A stretch of DNA of 25,862 nt from CAVVYA01 sp963752345 (GTDB taxonomy: Bacteria > Pseudomonadota > Alphaproteobacteria > SMXQ01): positions 1 to 25,862 of the forward strand of contig CAVVYA010000009.1 in NCBI GenBank assembly GCA_963752345.1, written 5' to 3'. The position numbers were made by a program, and so were the translations under genes. The notes below the pieces were generated by a model, which was given only the letters and a program-made list of their open reading frames with translations, was not told where the DNA came from and searched no databases. Within the stretch, counting starts at the first letter, position 1. Each line of letters opens with the position of its first letter. This document shows, piece after piece, positions 1 to 7,178 of the stretch.

Positions 1-879
1 ATCGAGTCGTTCCAGCCCGACATCGTGCTGAGCTGGATGAACCGCGGCACCCATTTCGTGCCCAAGCCGGTCAAGGCGGAGGGCCGCCGCCCATTCCTCC
101 ATGTCGGCCGGCTCGGCGGCTACTATTCGATGAAATACTACCGCAACTGCGACCACCTGATCGGCAACACGCGCGACATAGTCGATTACGTCATCCGCTC
201 CGGCTGGCCCGCCGGGCGTGCCCACTACCTGCCCAACTTCGCCGAGGAAACCAGCGCGCCGCCGGTGCCGCGCGCCAGCCTGCAGACGCCGGACGGTGTG
301 CCGCTGTTTCTGGCGCTCGGCCGCCTGCACGTGAACAAGGGCTTCGACGTGCTGCTCGATGCCATGGCCAAACTGCCCGACGCCTATCTCTGGCTCGCCG
401 GCGAGGGGCCCTTGCGCCGCTCGCTCACCGCCCAGGCCGAGCGCCTCGGCATCGCCCATCGGGTGCGCTTCCTCGGCTGGCGCAACGATGGGGCGGGGCT
501 GATGGCCGCGGCCGACGCGCTGATCTGCGCGTCGCGCCATGAACCGCTCGGCAATGTGGTGATCGAAGCCTGGGTCCATTCCAGGCCGGTGATCGCAACC
601 GATGCGAGCGGGCCGGCCAAGCTCATCGAGTTGGGGCGCACCGGTCTGCTGGTGCCGCGCGAGGATGCCGGCGCGCTGGCCGCCGCCATGGCGCGCATCG
701 CCGGCGACCGGACGCTGGCCGGAACCCTGGCGCAGGCCGGCCGCGATACCTATCTGCAGCACTTCTCCAAACAGGCGGTCGTCGATCGGTATCTCGCTTT
801 CTTCGATCTCGTCCTGGCCAAGAGAAATACCAGCGACAACAGCAGCCGCACCGTGACAGGCGCGGCGGCGCAAGGGTAA
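1..879 (+). CDS. GT4-family glycosyltransferase, 5'-truncated by window edge
   Basis: The reading frame is open from base 1, so the true start lies outside the window; the GTG at 25 is only the first possible start inside it. The visible ~292 residues are the C-terminal part of a GT-B fold retaining glycosyltransferase of family 4. Visible marks are the strand-turn LALGRLHVNKGFDVLLDA that opens the nucleotide-sugar domain, LAGEGPLR, VRFLGW, and an E-x7-E motif in HEPLGNVVIEAW that contacts the donor sugar nucleotide. It ends 9 bases before an AsnB-type amidotransferase, a pairing common at the ends of lipopolysaccharide or exopolysaccharide clusters. I infer a role in cell-surface glycan assembly on the cytoplasmic face; donor and acceptor cannot be read from the sequence. 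Confidence 0.9.
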   Translation: MESFQPDIVLSWMNRGTHFVPKPVKAEGRRPFLHVGRLGGYYSMKYYRNCDHLIGNTRDIVDYVIRSGWPAGRAHYLPNFAEETSAPPVPRASLQTPDGVPLFLALGRLHVNKGFDVLLDAMAKLPDAYLWLAGEGPLRRSLTAQAERLGIAHRVRFLGWRNDGAGLMAAADALICASRHEPLGNVVIEAWVHSRPVIATDASGPAKLIELGRTGLLVPREDAGALAAAMARIAGDRTLAGTLAQAGRDTYLQHFSKQAVVDRYLAFFDLVLAKRNTSDNSSRTVTGAAAQG

Positions 880-888
880 ACTGGCCGC

Positions 889-2646
889 ATGTGTGGTATC
901 GCAGGACTTATGCGGGCGGACGGTGCGCCGCCGAACAGCAACGTGTTGGACGCTTTGGCGGGTGCCCTGGCCCATCGCGGGCCGGACGGCAGCGGCCGTT
1001 ACGTCAACGGCGGCGTCGGGCTGGTGCATAACCGGCTCGCCATCATCGACCTCGAAACCGGCGACCAGCCGCTGCACGAGCCGGGCGGCGCCGCGCTCGT
1101 CGCCAACGGCGAGATCTACAATTACATCGAGCTGCGCCAGGAGCTCGCCGGGATCAATTTCGCCACCGGTTCCGATTGCGAGTTGCCGCTGCACCTCTAT
1201 CGCCGCATGGGCGTGGCCTACACCAGCAAGCTGCGCGGCATGTATGCCATCGCCATTCACGACCCGGAGGCGGGCAAGCTGGTGCTGTCGCGCGATCCGT
1301 TCGGCATCAAGCCGCTCTATTATGTCGAGAACGGCGAGGGCTTCGCGTTCGCCTCCGAGCCCCAGGCGCTGGTGCGCGCCAAGCTGGTGCAGCCGCACGT
1401 CAACGAGCAGGCGCGCCGCGAGATGCTGCAACTGCAGTTCTCCACCGGGCGCGGCACGCTCTACGACCATGTCAAGCGCGTGCTGCCGGGCGAAACACTG
1501 GTGGTGGTGCAGGGCAAGGTGGTCGAGCGCCACCGTCACGACGGGCTGCCCGATGGCGGCCCGGTCGAATTGTCGGAGGACGACGCGATCGCGCGGCTCG
1601 ACCGCGCGCTCGAGGACAGCGTGAAAATGCACCAGCGCTCCGACGTGCCCTACGGCATGTTCCTGTCGGGCGGCATCGATTCCGCGGCGCTGCTCACCCT
1701 GATGGCGCGGCTCAACCGCCGCCCCGTGCTGGCCTATACCGCGGGCTTCCCGGAGTCGGGCGCCAACGACGAACGGGAGCAGGCGCGCAAGGTCGCCCAT
1801 GCGCTCGGCGCCCGGCATATCGAGGTCGAATTCACCGAGGCCGATTTCTGGGCGCTGCTTCCGGAGATCGCCGCCGTGATGGACGATCCCGCCGCCGACT
1901 ACGCGGTGCTGCCGACCTACAAGCTGGCGCGCGAGGCGAAGAAGGACGTCAAGGTCATCCTGTGCGGCGAGGGCGGCGACGAGATGTTCGGCGGCTACGG
2001 CCGCTATCGCAGCGTGACCCGCCCGTGGTGGCGCGGCGGCCGCACCGTGCGCGCGCGCGGCGCGTTCGACGGGCTCGGCGTGCTGCGCGCCGACCTCGCC
2101 GGCTGGCGCGACGGCATCGCGGCGGCCGAGGCGACCGAAAGCAAGCCCGGCCGCTCGCGCGTGCAGATCGCCCAGGCGATCGATTTCGCCGACTGGCTGC
2201 CGCACGATCTGCTGACCAAGGTCGACCGCTGCCTGATGGCCCATGGCGTCGAGGGCCGCACGCCGTTCCTCGATCCCGAGGTGGCGAACGCCGTCTTCCG
2301 CCTGCCCGATAACCTCAAGATCCGCGGCGGCCTCGGCAAATGGGCGCTGCGCCGCTGGCTCGCCCGCCAATTGCCCGAGGCCGACGCGTTCGGCAAAAAA
2401 CATGGCTTCACCGTGCCGGTGGCGCGCTGGATCGCCAACCACGGCGACCGGCTCGGCCCGCTCGTCGCCGCGTCGCCCGGCGTCGCGGAGATTTGCGTGC
2501 CCGATCAGGTCATCAAGCTCTATCGCACGTTCGGCAAGCGAACCGGCTTCGCGGCCTGGGTGCTGCTGTTCTATGCTCTGTGGCATCGCGCCAACGTGGC
2601 GGGCAAGAAACCCGAAGGCGACGTCTTCGACAGTCTGGCGGCGTAA
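889..2646 (+). CDS. asnB: Asparagine synthase (glutamine-hydrolysing), AsnB type
   Basis: This 585-aa protein has the two-domain architecture of glutamine-dependent asparagine synthetase. It begins MCGIAGLM, so Cys2 becomes the N-terminal nucleophile of the class II glutaminase domain after Met removal; HRGPDGSG, HNRLAIIDL and NGEIYNY follow. The synthetase domain has the pyrophosphatase loop SGGIDSAAL near residue 260 and CGEGGDEMFGGY. Family function is ATP-dependent transfer of glutamine amide nitrogen to aspartate. AsnB homologues beside glycosyltransferases often amidate sugar or peptide acids instead, so the substrate is uncertain. The start is fixed by the invariant MCGI. It lies 9 bases after the glycosyltransferase stop, probably in the same operon, and 18 bases before pyrC. 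Confidence 0.93.
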   Translation: MCGIAGLMRADGAPPNSNVLDALAGALAHRGPDGSGRYVNGGVGLVHNRLAIIDLETGDQPLHEPGGAALVANGEIYNYIELRQELAGINFATGSDCELPLHLYRRMGVAYTSKLRGMYAIAIHDPEAGKLVLSRDPFGIKPLYYVENGEGFAFASEPQALVRAKLVQPHVNEQARREMLQLQFSTGRGTLYDHVKRVLPGETLVVVQGKVVERHRHDGLPDGGPVELSEDDAIARLDRALEDSVKMHQRSDVPYGMFLSGGIDSAALLTLMARLNRRPVLAYTAGFPESGANDEREQARKVAHALGARHIEVEFTEADFWALLPEIAAVMDDPAADYAVLPTYKLAREAKKDVKVILCGEGGDEMFGGYGRYRSVTRPWWRGGRTVRARGAFDGLGVLRADLAGWRDGIAAAEATESKPGRSRVQIAQAIDFADWLPHDLLTKVDRCLMAHGVEGRTPFLDPEVANAVFRLPDNLKIRGGLGKWALRRWLARQLPEADAFGKKHGFTVPVARWIANHGDRLGPLVAASPGVAEICVPDQVIKLYRTFGKRTGFAAWVLLFYALWHRANVAGKKPEGDVFDSLAA

Positions 2647-2664
2647 TCCAACCATGAGAGCGGA

Positions 2665-3741
2665 ATGAGCGCACCCGATCGGCTGACCATCCGGCGGCCC
2701 GACGACTGGCATGTCCATCTGCGCGACGGCGCCATCATGGCCGCCGTGCTGCCGTTCACCGCGAGGCAGTTCGCGCGCGCCGTCGTCATGCCCAATCTGG
2801 CGCCGCCGGTGACCACGGCCGAGGCCGCGCGCGCCTACCGCAAAGCGATCGAAGACGCGCTGCCCGTGGGCATGCGCTTCACGCCGCTGATGACGCTCTA
2901 TCTGACCGACGAGACCCAGCCCGACGCGGTGGCGCGCGGCTTTCGCGACGGCGCCTTCATCGCCGCCAAGCTCTATCCGGCGCACGCCACGACCAACGCC
3001 GCGGCGGGCGTCGCCGACATACGCCGGCTCGATCCGGTGTTCGAGCGCATGGCGGAGCTCGGCATGCCGCTGCTGGTCCATGGCGAGGTCACCGATCCCG
3101 CCGTCGACGTGTTCGACCGTGAATCGGTGTTCATCGAGCGCGTGCTGGCGCCGATGCTGACGCGCCATCCGGGCTTGAAGGTGGTGTTCGAGCATATCAC
3201 CACCGAGCAGGCGGTCGATTTCGTGCTCGGCAGCGGGCCCCATGTGGCGGCGACCATCACCGCCCATCATCTGGTGATCAACCGCAACGCCATGTTCCGC
3301 GGCGGCATCCGGCCGCACTTCTACTGCTTGCCGGTGGCCAAACGCGAACGCCATCGGCTGGCGCTGCGCAAGGCGGCGGTCTCGGGCGACGCGAAATTTT
3401 TCCTCGGCACCGATTCGGCGCCGCACGCGCGCGACGCCAAGGAGACTGCCTGCGGCTGCGCCGGCATCTTCAGCGCGCCCGTCGCGCTCGAGGTCTATGC
3501 CCAGGTGTTCGAGGACGAGGGCGCGCTCGACCGGCTCGAAGGCTTCGCCTCGCTGTTCGGCGCGGCGTTCTACGGCCTGCCGCCCAACACGGATACGGTC
3601 ACCTTGGTGCGCGAAAGCTGGCAGGTGCCCGAGCGCATCGGCCTCACGCGCGGCACCGAAGTGGTGCCGTTCGGCGCCGGCGAACCGCTCGCGTGGCGGT
3701 TCCAGGATGGGCGGTTCCCGGATGGACGGCGGCAGGGTTAA
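2665..3741 (+). CDS. pyrC: Dihydroorotase, class II (PyrC)
   Basis: The 358-aa product matches the E. coli-type class II dihydroorotase in length and motif order. It would convert carbamoyl-aspartate to dihydroorotate in cytoplasmic de novo pyrimidine synthesis. Metal ligands are visible as HVH at residues 16 and 18 (DDWHVHLRDG), the lysine that is carbamylated at residue 102 (KLYPAHATTN), the histidine of LVHGEV and that of FEHITT. The catalytic aspartate is in FLGTDSAPHA. PHFYCLPVAKRERHR and GCAGIFSAP are also family-typical. The start at 2665 is preceded by GAGAGCGGA. It follows the asparagine synthase closely and may be co-transcribed with it, although the functions are unrelated. Confidence 0.95.
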   Translation: MSAPDRLTIRRPDDWHVHLRDGAIMAAVLPFTARQFARAVVMPNLAPPVTTAEAARAYRKAIEDALPVGMRFTPLMTLYLTDETQPDAVARGFRDGAFIAAKLYPAHATTNAAAGVADIRRLDPVFERMAELGMPLLVHGEVTDPAVDVFDRESVFIERVLAPMLTRHPGLKVVFEHITTEQAVDFVLGSGPHVAATITAHHLVINRNAMFRGGIRPHFYCLPVAKRERHRLALRKAAVSGDAKFFLGTDSAPHARDAKETACGCAGIFSAPVALEVYAQVFEDEGALDRLEGFASLFGAAFYGLPPNTDTVTLVRESWQVPERIGLTRGTEVVPFGAGEPLAWRFQDGRFPDGRRQG

Positions 3742-3753
3742 CGCCGGTTAACC
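3736..3753. promoter_or_regulatory. TTAA-containing inverted repeat at the pyrC stop (weak CtrA-like site)
   Basis: GGTTAAC and GTTAACC flank GCCG in perfect inverted symmetry, and the element includes the pyrC stop codon. Read as TTAA-N6-TTAA it differs from the CtrA consensus TTAA-N7-TTAA by one spacer base. It lies 66 bases upstream of the small lipoprotein start at 3819, so an operator for that gene is possible. Chance occurrence cannot be excluded. Confidence 0.3.
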
Positions 3754-3818
3754 ATAACTCTTCGTAGAGAATTAGGAGTTTGCCCGCTAGGCTGGCCGCA
3801 GCCTGGAAGGAGCAAGGT

Positions 3819-4037
3819 ATGCCAATTCTCGGAAAGACATTCATCCTCGCCTCGGCGCTGGTGCTCGGCGCCTGCGCGGACCCCTGGCCGGAAGCCTATA
3901 CATGGCCGGGACAGGATCCCTATGTGCCGGAAGTCGCCTATTGCTACATCACGCTCGGCAAGACCGACTGCTTCGCCGATCCCGCGCCGGGCCAGAACTA
4001 TCGCCAGGTCGGCCGCGCCATCAGCGCGCCGCACTGA
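3819..4037 (+). CDS. Small putative lipoprotein, 72 aa
   Basis: The start at 3819 is chosen because AAGGAG lies a few bases upstream and because it gives a clean lipoprotein signal: a positively charged N-terminus, a hydrophobic stretch (FILASALVLGAC) and a lipobox LGAC with Cys19 as the lipidation site. An upstream in-frame start at 3780 would add a non-signal extension. The mature part is about 54 residues, Pro/Tyr-rich, with two cysteines in the pattern CYITLG...DCF, which could form a disulfide. I do not recognise a functional family. It probably sits in the inner or outer membrane leaflet facing the periplasm. It converges on the minus-strand zinc-ribbon gene, whose stop is 13 bases away. 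Confidence 0.75.
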   Translation: MPILGKTFILASALVLGACADPWPEAYTWPGQDPYVPEVAYCYITLGKTDCFADPAPGQNYRQVGRAISAPH

Positions 4038-4055
4038 CGCGCCGGCCTTGTCAGT
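4033..4055. other. Hairpin spanning two convergent stop codons
   Basis: ACTGAC (4033-4038) pairs with GTCAGT (4050-4055) around an 11-base GC-rich loop. The element contains the stop codon of the plus-strand lipoprotein and that of the minus-strand zinc-ribbon gene. It could serve as a weak bidirectional transcript end, but no T-run follows on either side. Confidence 0.3.
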
Positions 4056-4248
4056 CGGCTGAGACCCGCGCGCCAGGTGCCAGGTCGCACCCGGAGCCCT
4101 GACAGCAATCCAGGATATTGCAGCCGCAGGCCGTGCATTGCGCATGGCCATGCACATAGATCAGCGGCGCGACGCTGGCGCAGCGCGGGCATCGCTGAGC
4201 CGCGCTGGCCTGCGGCTCGATCCGCGCGAAGGGTTGATCGCCATCCAT
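4051..4248 (-). CDS. Small eight-cysteine zinc-ribbon-like protein, 65 aa
   Basis: This short minus-strand gene encodes a cysteine-rich protein with CPRC, then YVHGHAQCTAC, a further GC, the pair CC and a final C, plus two histidines in VHGH: eight cysteines in about 40 residues. The spacing suggests one or two metal sites of zinc-ribbon type. I recognise the general pattern of small alphaproteobacterial zinc-ribbon proteins but not a named family. The start at 4248 is preferred because a good -10 hexamer ends 7 bases upstream, implying a leaderless message. A longer start at 4272 has AAGGCGGA just upstream and would give 73 aa. The protein is cytoplasmic by absence of any signal or membrane segment. 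Confidence 0.75.
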   Translation of the reverse strand: MDGDQPFARIEPQASAAQRCPRCASVAPLIYVHGHAQCTACGCNILDCCQGSGCDLAPGARVSAD

Positions 4249-4255
4249 CGGCGCG

Positions 4256-4285
4256 ACTATAACGGCGGGCATTCCGCCTTGTCGA
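4256..4285 (-). promoter_or_regulatory. Promoter of the zinc-ribbon gene, probably leaderless
   Basis: On the minus strand TCGACA (4285-4280, five of six matches to TTGACA) is followed after 18 bases by TATAGT (4261-4256, five of six matches to TATAAT). The ATG at 4248 starts 7 bases after the -10 hexamer, about where transcription should begin, so the mRNA would have little or no 5' leader. Confidence 0.55.
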
Positions 4286-4331
4286 GACACGCGCGCGCCC
4301 GGCTGGCGACCCATTGGACGAAACCATTGCC

Positions 4332-4961
4332 ATGATCCTGACGCCGATCGAGCCGCAAGACCTGCCGGCGATTCTTGCGACCTTCGCCGCCGCCTTGCCG
4401 CGCGGCAGCGAAGCGCGCGACGGCGTCGTGCGGGCAGCCTTCGCGCGGATCGCCGAGGCGCCGCGCACGCCGCTCTCGGCCGCCGAGGAGGATCACGCAC
4501 GTGCCGCCGCCGTGGCGCTCGCCCATCGCCTCGGCATCGCCACGTTGGACGAGGAGCCGGCGCGCGCCTTCAGTTGGGATGGCGGCGTCGTGCGAACGCG
4601 CAGCGAGCCCTCGGTCCTGTTGCATGAGATCGCCCATTGGCAGATCTGCCCACCGGCACGGCGCCCGCTGCCGGACTTCGGCCTCGGCGCCGGTCCGGAG
4701 TCCGGACGCCGGCACGAGGCGGATGCGGCGCGGGTCGCGGACCTGGCGACCCAGGAGCGCGAGGAGGCGATGGCCTCGCTGCTCGGCATCCTGTGGGAAG
4801 CGGACCTGGGTCTGCCGGCGATCGCCGCCTTCGCCGAGCAGAATTGGCTGGAGAAATACGACCGCCCGGGCACCCCGGGCTATTTTGCGACGGTGATCGG
4901 CTGGCTGTTCGATGATGGCCTGATCGACGAACAGGCGCGGCCGGCGGCATGGCGCGTTTGA
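4332..4961 (+). CDS. HExxH-motif protein of unknown function, 209 aa
   Basis: The product carries LLHEIAHWQIC near residue 100, a classic HExxH metal-binding helix, followed by PARRPLPDFG and a later conserved-looking HEAD and EEAMASLLGILWEADLGLP. The first half is helical and Ala/Glu/Arg-rich. The order HE(I/L)(A/S)HW, then RR, then DFG, resembles EpmC/YfcM, the hydroxylase of modified elongation factor P, and I offer that as a hypothesis from memory of the family. A zinc peptidase-like fold is the alternative. The frame opens at a TTG (4314), but the ATG at 4332 is the more likely start. No signal peptide is seen. It is divergent from the zinc-ribbon gene, with about 80 bases between starts. 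Confidence 0.72.
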   Translation: MILTPIEPQDLPAILATFAAALPRGSEARDGVVRAAFARIAEAPRTPLSAAEEDHARAAAVALAHRLGIATLDEEPARAFSWDGGVVRTRSEPSVLLHEIAHWQICPPARRPLPDFGLGAGPESGRRHEADAARVADLATQEREEAMASLLGILWEADLGLPAIAAFAEQNWLEKYDRPGTPGYFATVIGWLFDDGLIDEQARPAAWRV

Positions 4962-4989
4962 TCGCGAGCCACGGCGGTCGTCCTCCCGG

Positions 4990-5408
4990 CTACTGACTCT
5001 TGTGGCGCTTGAACGCGGCCACATCCGCGCGGCTGAGCTTGAACCATTCGCCATTGGCGCGCTTGTCCGCGAAGCGGCGATGCCAATAGGCTTCGATTCC
5101 GGCGGGATCGTCGGTTCGGATGGCATGAACCAGTTCGGCGGAGTCCGGCAAGGCCAGCCTGATTTCCTTCACCCGACGCTCGAGTTCGCCGCTTCTGCCG
5201 ATCTTGAAGTAAGCACCGGAGGCGAGGAGATAGACAAATCCGCCGCCCGCTGCGCTCGGTTCCTCGCGGGCATCCTGCGACCGGTCGTCGTCCAGCATCG
5301 CGAGGATGTCCGCGTAGCCACCGGTCGCGGTGGCCCACTGGCGAAAATGCTCGACCAGTTGCCGCCGGCGGCCGAACCGGTAGGAGAAGGTGGCGGCGCT
5401 CGGAAAAC
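4990..5408 (-). pseudogene. GIY-YIG (MUG113/T5orf172-like) nuclease, 5'-truncated
   Basis: The C-terminal ~90 residues form a GIY-YIG superfamily domain: GGFVYLLASGAYFKIGRS supplies the two short strands (VYLL and FKIG), then ERRVKEIRLALPDSAELVHAI, a conserved Glu in GIEAYWHRRF and GEWFKL. Before it, FPSAATFSYRFGRRRQLVEHF and ADILAML look like the tail of the helical N-terminal region seen in longer relatives. No ATG, GTG or TTG is in frame between this region and the tRNA-Thr gene 85 bases upstream; the only start codons lie inside the tRNA. Hence I read it as a gene that lost its 5' end. The ATG at 5298 could still yield a 102-aa product containing just the nuclease domain. Confidence 0.6.
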
Positions 5409-5493
5409 TCTGATGGCAGGCGCCACTGCCTGGCGCTCGCGGCTCTGACCGCGCCTGAGCGCCACGCGCGAGCGCCGAAGGGCGGTGGGGAAA

Positions 5494-5568
5494 TGGTGCT
5501 GCCGAGTGGAATTGAACCACCGACCTACGCCTTACCAAGGCGTTGCTCTACCCCTGAGCTACGGCAGC
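5494..5568 (-). tRNA. tRNA-Thr (GGT anticodon)
   Basis: Read on the minus strand, the 75-base gene begins GCTGCCG and its acceptor stem closes with CGGCAGC, followed by an encoded ACCA end. The D arm has TAGCTCAGGGGTAGAGCA. The anticodon stem ACGCC/GGCGT encloses the loop TTGGTAA, giving anticodon GGT for threonine. The T arm contains GGTTCAATTCC. All four arms are complete. Confidence 0.97.
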
Positions 5569-5705
5569 GTCGTTAAGAAGGCGCGCAACATGCCACAGGC
5601 CCCGGTGCGACGCAAGCGCGGCCCGGCTGCGCGTTGTGGCTGAAATTCAGCCCCGCACAAGGGGATAGCCAGACAGGCCGGAGCGGTGACTTTGGAGGGA
5701 TAGGG

Positions 5706-5720
5706 TTAACAGCCACTTAC
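5706..5720 (+). promoter_or_regulatory. Imperfect CtrA-like box
   Basis: TTAA at 5706-5709 is followed after 7 bases by TTAC at 5717-5720, one mismatch from the CtrA consensus TTAA-N7-TTAA. It is about 110 bases upstream of the small gene at 5830. It would be weak alone, but the window also holds a perfect site at 23603. Confidence 0.25.
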
Positions 5721-5785
5721 CAGAGCCATGCAAATTTTGCATCGCTGCGCCGCAACATGAATGATTTTCCTGTCACGATCAGGTG

Positions 5786-5803
5786 GTTATCTTCAACGAT
5801 AAC
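5786..5803. promoter_or_regulatory. Inverted repeat, possible operator
   Basis: GTTATC and GATAAC are perfect complements separated by TTCAAC. The element sits 27 bases before the start of the 92-aa gene at 5830 and just upstream of its AAGGAG ribosome site. It could be a repressor site or a small leader hairpin. Confidence 0.35.
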
Positions 5804-5829
5804 AACGTCAGTCGAGAAGGAGCGCATCC

Positions 5830-6108
5830 ATGGATCTTCGATTTCCCCTGCACATCGCGCGGGCCCAGAATCCCGCTTTCCGCTTCGATCCGTGGTCGAC
5901 CGAAATCGCCACCATGAACCATTCGGCGCGCAACCTCGCCGCCGCGGTCGATGGATTCGGTTCGCTGATCATTGCCGCCTTCCGCGCTCTCGGCACCGTC
6001 ATCCAGTCGCTGCGCAAGGCCTGCCCGGTCGAAATCGAGCCGGTGCAAGTTGCCCGCCAGGCCCCTGTCGCCCATGGCGAAGCCGCGGATATCCGCCGCG
6101 CCGCCTGA
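5830..6108 (+). CDS. Hypothetical protein, 92 aa
   Basis: A strong ribosome site (GAAGGAG, 9 bases before the ATG) and a clear downstream terminator mark this as a free-standing expressed gene. The product starts MDLRFPLHIARAQNPAFRFDPW, with alternating basic and aromatic residues. A moderately hydrophobic stretch, FGSLIIAAFRALGTVIQSL, at about residues 43-61 could be an amphipathic or membrane-associated helix. The tail is rich in Ala, Val and Gln. There is no signal peptide and no motif I can name. It is isolated between tRNA-Thr (opposite strand) and the next small gene. An upstream inverted repeat and a near-CtrA box suggest regulation. Confidence 0.6.
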   Translation: MDLRFPLHIARAQNPAFRFDPWSTEIATMNHSARNLAAAVDGFGSLIIAAFRALGTVIQSLRKACPVEIEPVQVARQAPVAHGEAADIRRAA

Positions 6109-6153
6109 GCCATTTTCGCGTTTTTTAGCGTCGGCGTACGATTGACGCCAAGA

Positions 6154-6189
6154 GGCCGTGCCGCCACCATGCGACACGGCCTTTTGTTT
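6154..6189 (+). terminator. Rho-independent terminator
   Basis: GGCCGTG (6154-6160) pairs with CACGGCC (6175-6181), with a further CG/CG pair inside after one mismatch, and TTTTGTTT follows directly. A smaller hairpin, GGCGT/ACGCC at 6133-6149, lies just before it. It ends the transcript of the 92-aa gene. Confidence 0.85.
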
Positions 6190-6209
6190 GCTCTGGACGC
6201 TCCGTCCTC

Positions 6210-6395
6210 ATGACCCGATCCGACGACCAACCGGCCAAGCCGCTGCTCAAGGATGCCGGCCAGGCCCGCGCCGACAGCCGCGAGGCGCGGCGCGCGGCCG
6301 CCTTGCGCGCCAACCTGACCCGGCGCAAGACGCAGACCCGCGCGCGCCAGGACACCGAAGAGCCCGCCGCCAAGCCCGAGCCTGATGAGCCTTAG
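6210..6395 (+). CDS. Small basic conserved hypothetical protein, 61 aa
   Basis: The product is strongly charged. A helical core with SREARRAAALRANLTRRKTQTRARQ is followed by an acidic, proline-rich tail ending EPAAKPEPDEP. I recognise this pattern (an (E/R)-rich helix with LRANLxRRKxQxRAR) from small uncharacterised proteins found near murA in alphaproteobacteria; its function is not known to me. No signal peptide or membrane helix is present. The start at 6210 has no strong ribosome site. It lies 216 bases upstream of dcd, separated by a short tandem-repeat tract. Confidence 0.65.
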   Translation: MTRSDDQPAKPLLKDAGQARADSREARRAAALRANLTRRKTQTRARQDTEEPAAKPEPDEP

Positions 6396-6420
6396 TCCCG
6401 GCGCAGGCTTCCGTCCTTCC

Positions 6421-6484
6421 GCCGAAATCCCTGGCCGCCGAAACTCCGGGCCCGCCGAAACTCGTGGCCGCCGAAACCCCCCGC
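6421..6484. repeat. Tandem 16-bp GCCGAAA repeats, about four copies
   Basis: Four units follow each other: GCCGAAATCCCTGGCC, GCCGAAACTCCGGGCCC, GCCGAAACTCGTGGCC and a final GCCGAAACCCCCCGC. The GCCGAAA core is invariant and the GGCC ends vary slightly, one unit being a base longer. The tract lies in the gap between the 61-aa gene and dcd and does not continue a reading frame of either. Confidence 0.75.
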
Positions 6485-6611
6485 TGCAACCCCGGCCCCT
6501 TGAGCCTGCCCCCGTCCTAGGGTAAACCCCAGGGCGCTTGTTGCGTTCGTTGCCGCCTCGTGCCCCTTGTGCGTTCCCGCCCCGCGGCCCCAGCCCCCAG
6601 GAGACAAGTTT

Positions 6612-7166
6612 ATGGCCATATTGCCCGATCGCTGGATCCGCGAGATGGCGACCCAGCACGGCATGATCGAACCGTTCGTCGAGAGCCAGCGGCGCGACGG
6701 CGTGATTTCCTACGGCCTGTCGTCCTACGGCTACGACGCGCGGGTGGCCGACGAATTCAAGATATTCACCAACGTCGATTCGGCCGTCGTCGATCCCAAG
6801 CACTTCTCGCCGAACAGCCTGGTCGACCGCAAGACCGACGTCTGCGTCATCCCGCCCAACAGCTTCGCGCTCGCGCGCACGGTGGAGTATTTCCGCGTGC
6901 CGCGCGACGTGCTGGTGATCTGCCTGGGCAAATCGACCTACGCGCGCTGCGGCATCATCGTCAACGTCACGCCGCTCGAGCCCGAGTGGGAGGGCCATGT
7001 GACGCTCGAATTCTCCAATACCACGCCGCTGCCGGCGCGCATCTACGCCAACGAAGGCGCTTGCCAGTTCCTGTTCCTGCGGGGCGAAGGGCCGTGCGAG
7101 GTCTCCTACGCCGACCGTGGCGGCAAATACATGAAGCAGCAGGGCGTCACGCTGCCGAAGCTGTGA
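6612..7166 (+). CDS. dcd: dCTP deaminase
   Basis: The 184-aa product is a full-length dCTP deaminase of the homotrimeric dUTPase-like fold, which converts dCTP to dUTP for thymidylate synthesis in the cytoplasm. Diagnostic segments are SSYGYDARVADEF, the nucleotide-binding GKSTYARCGIIVNVTPLEPEW, and EGHVTLEFSNTT, in which Glu133 corresponds to the catalytic Glu138 of the E. coli enzyme. The start at 6612 has AGGAGA eight bases upstream and gives the usual N-terminus (MAILPDRWI); a longer frame from 6567 adds unrelated residues. A large hairpin follows the stop, before murA. Confidence 0.96.
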   Translation: MAILPDRWIREMATQHGMIEPFVESQRRDGVISYGLSSYGYDARVADEFKIFTNVDSAVVDPKHFSPNSLVDRKTDVCVIPPNSFALARTVEYFRVPRDVLVICLGKSTYARCGIIVNVTPLEPEWEGHVTLEFSNTTPLPARIYANEGACQFLFLRGEGPCEVSYADRGGKYMKQQGVTLPKL

Positions 7167-7178
7167 TCGGTCAAGCGG

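Noticed and set aside
5634..6128. Plus-strand open frame overlapping the 92-aa gene
   Set aside because: It lacks a ribosome site and has shadow-frame composition; the 5830 start has a strong AAGGAG.
6421..6484. Short CRISPR-like array
   Set aside because: Units are contiguous 16-17 bp repeats with no unique spacers and no cas genes nearby.
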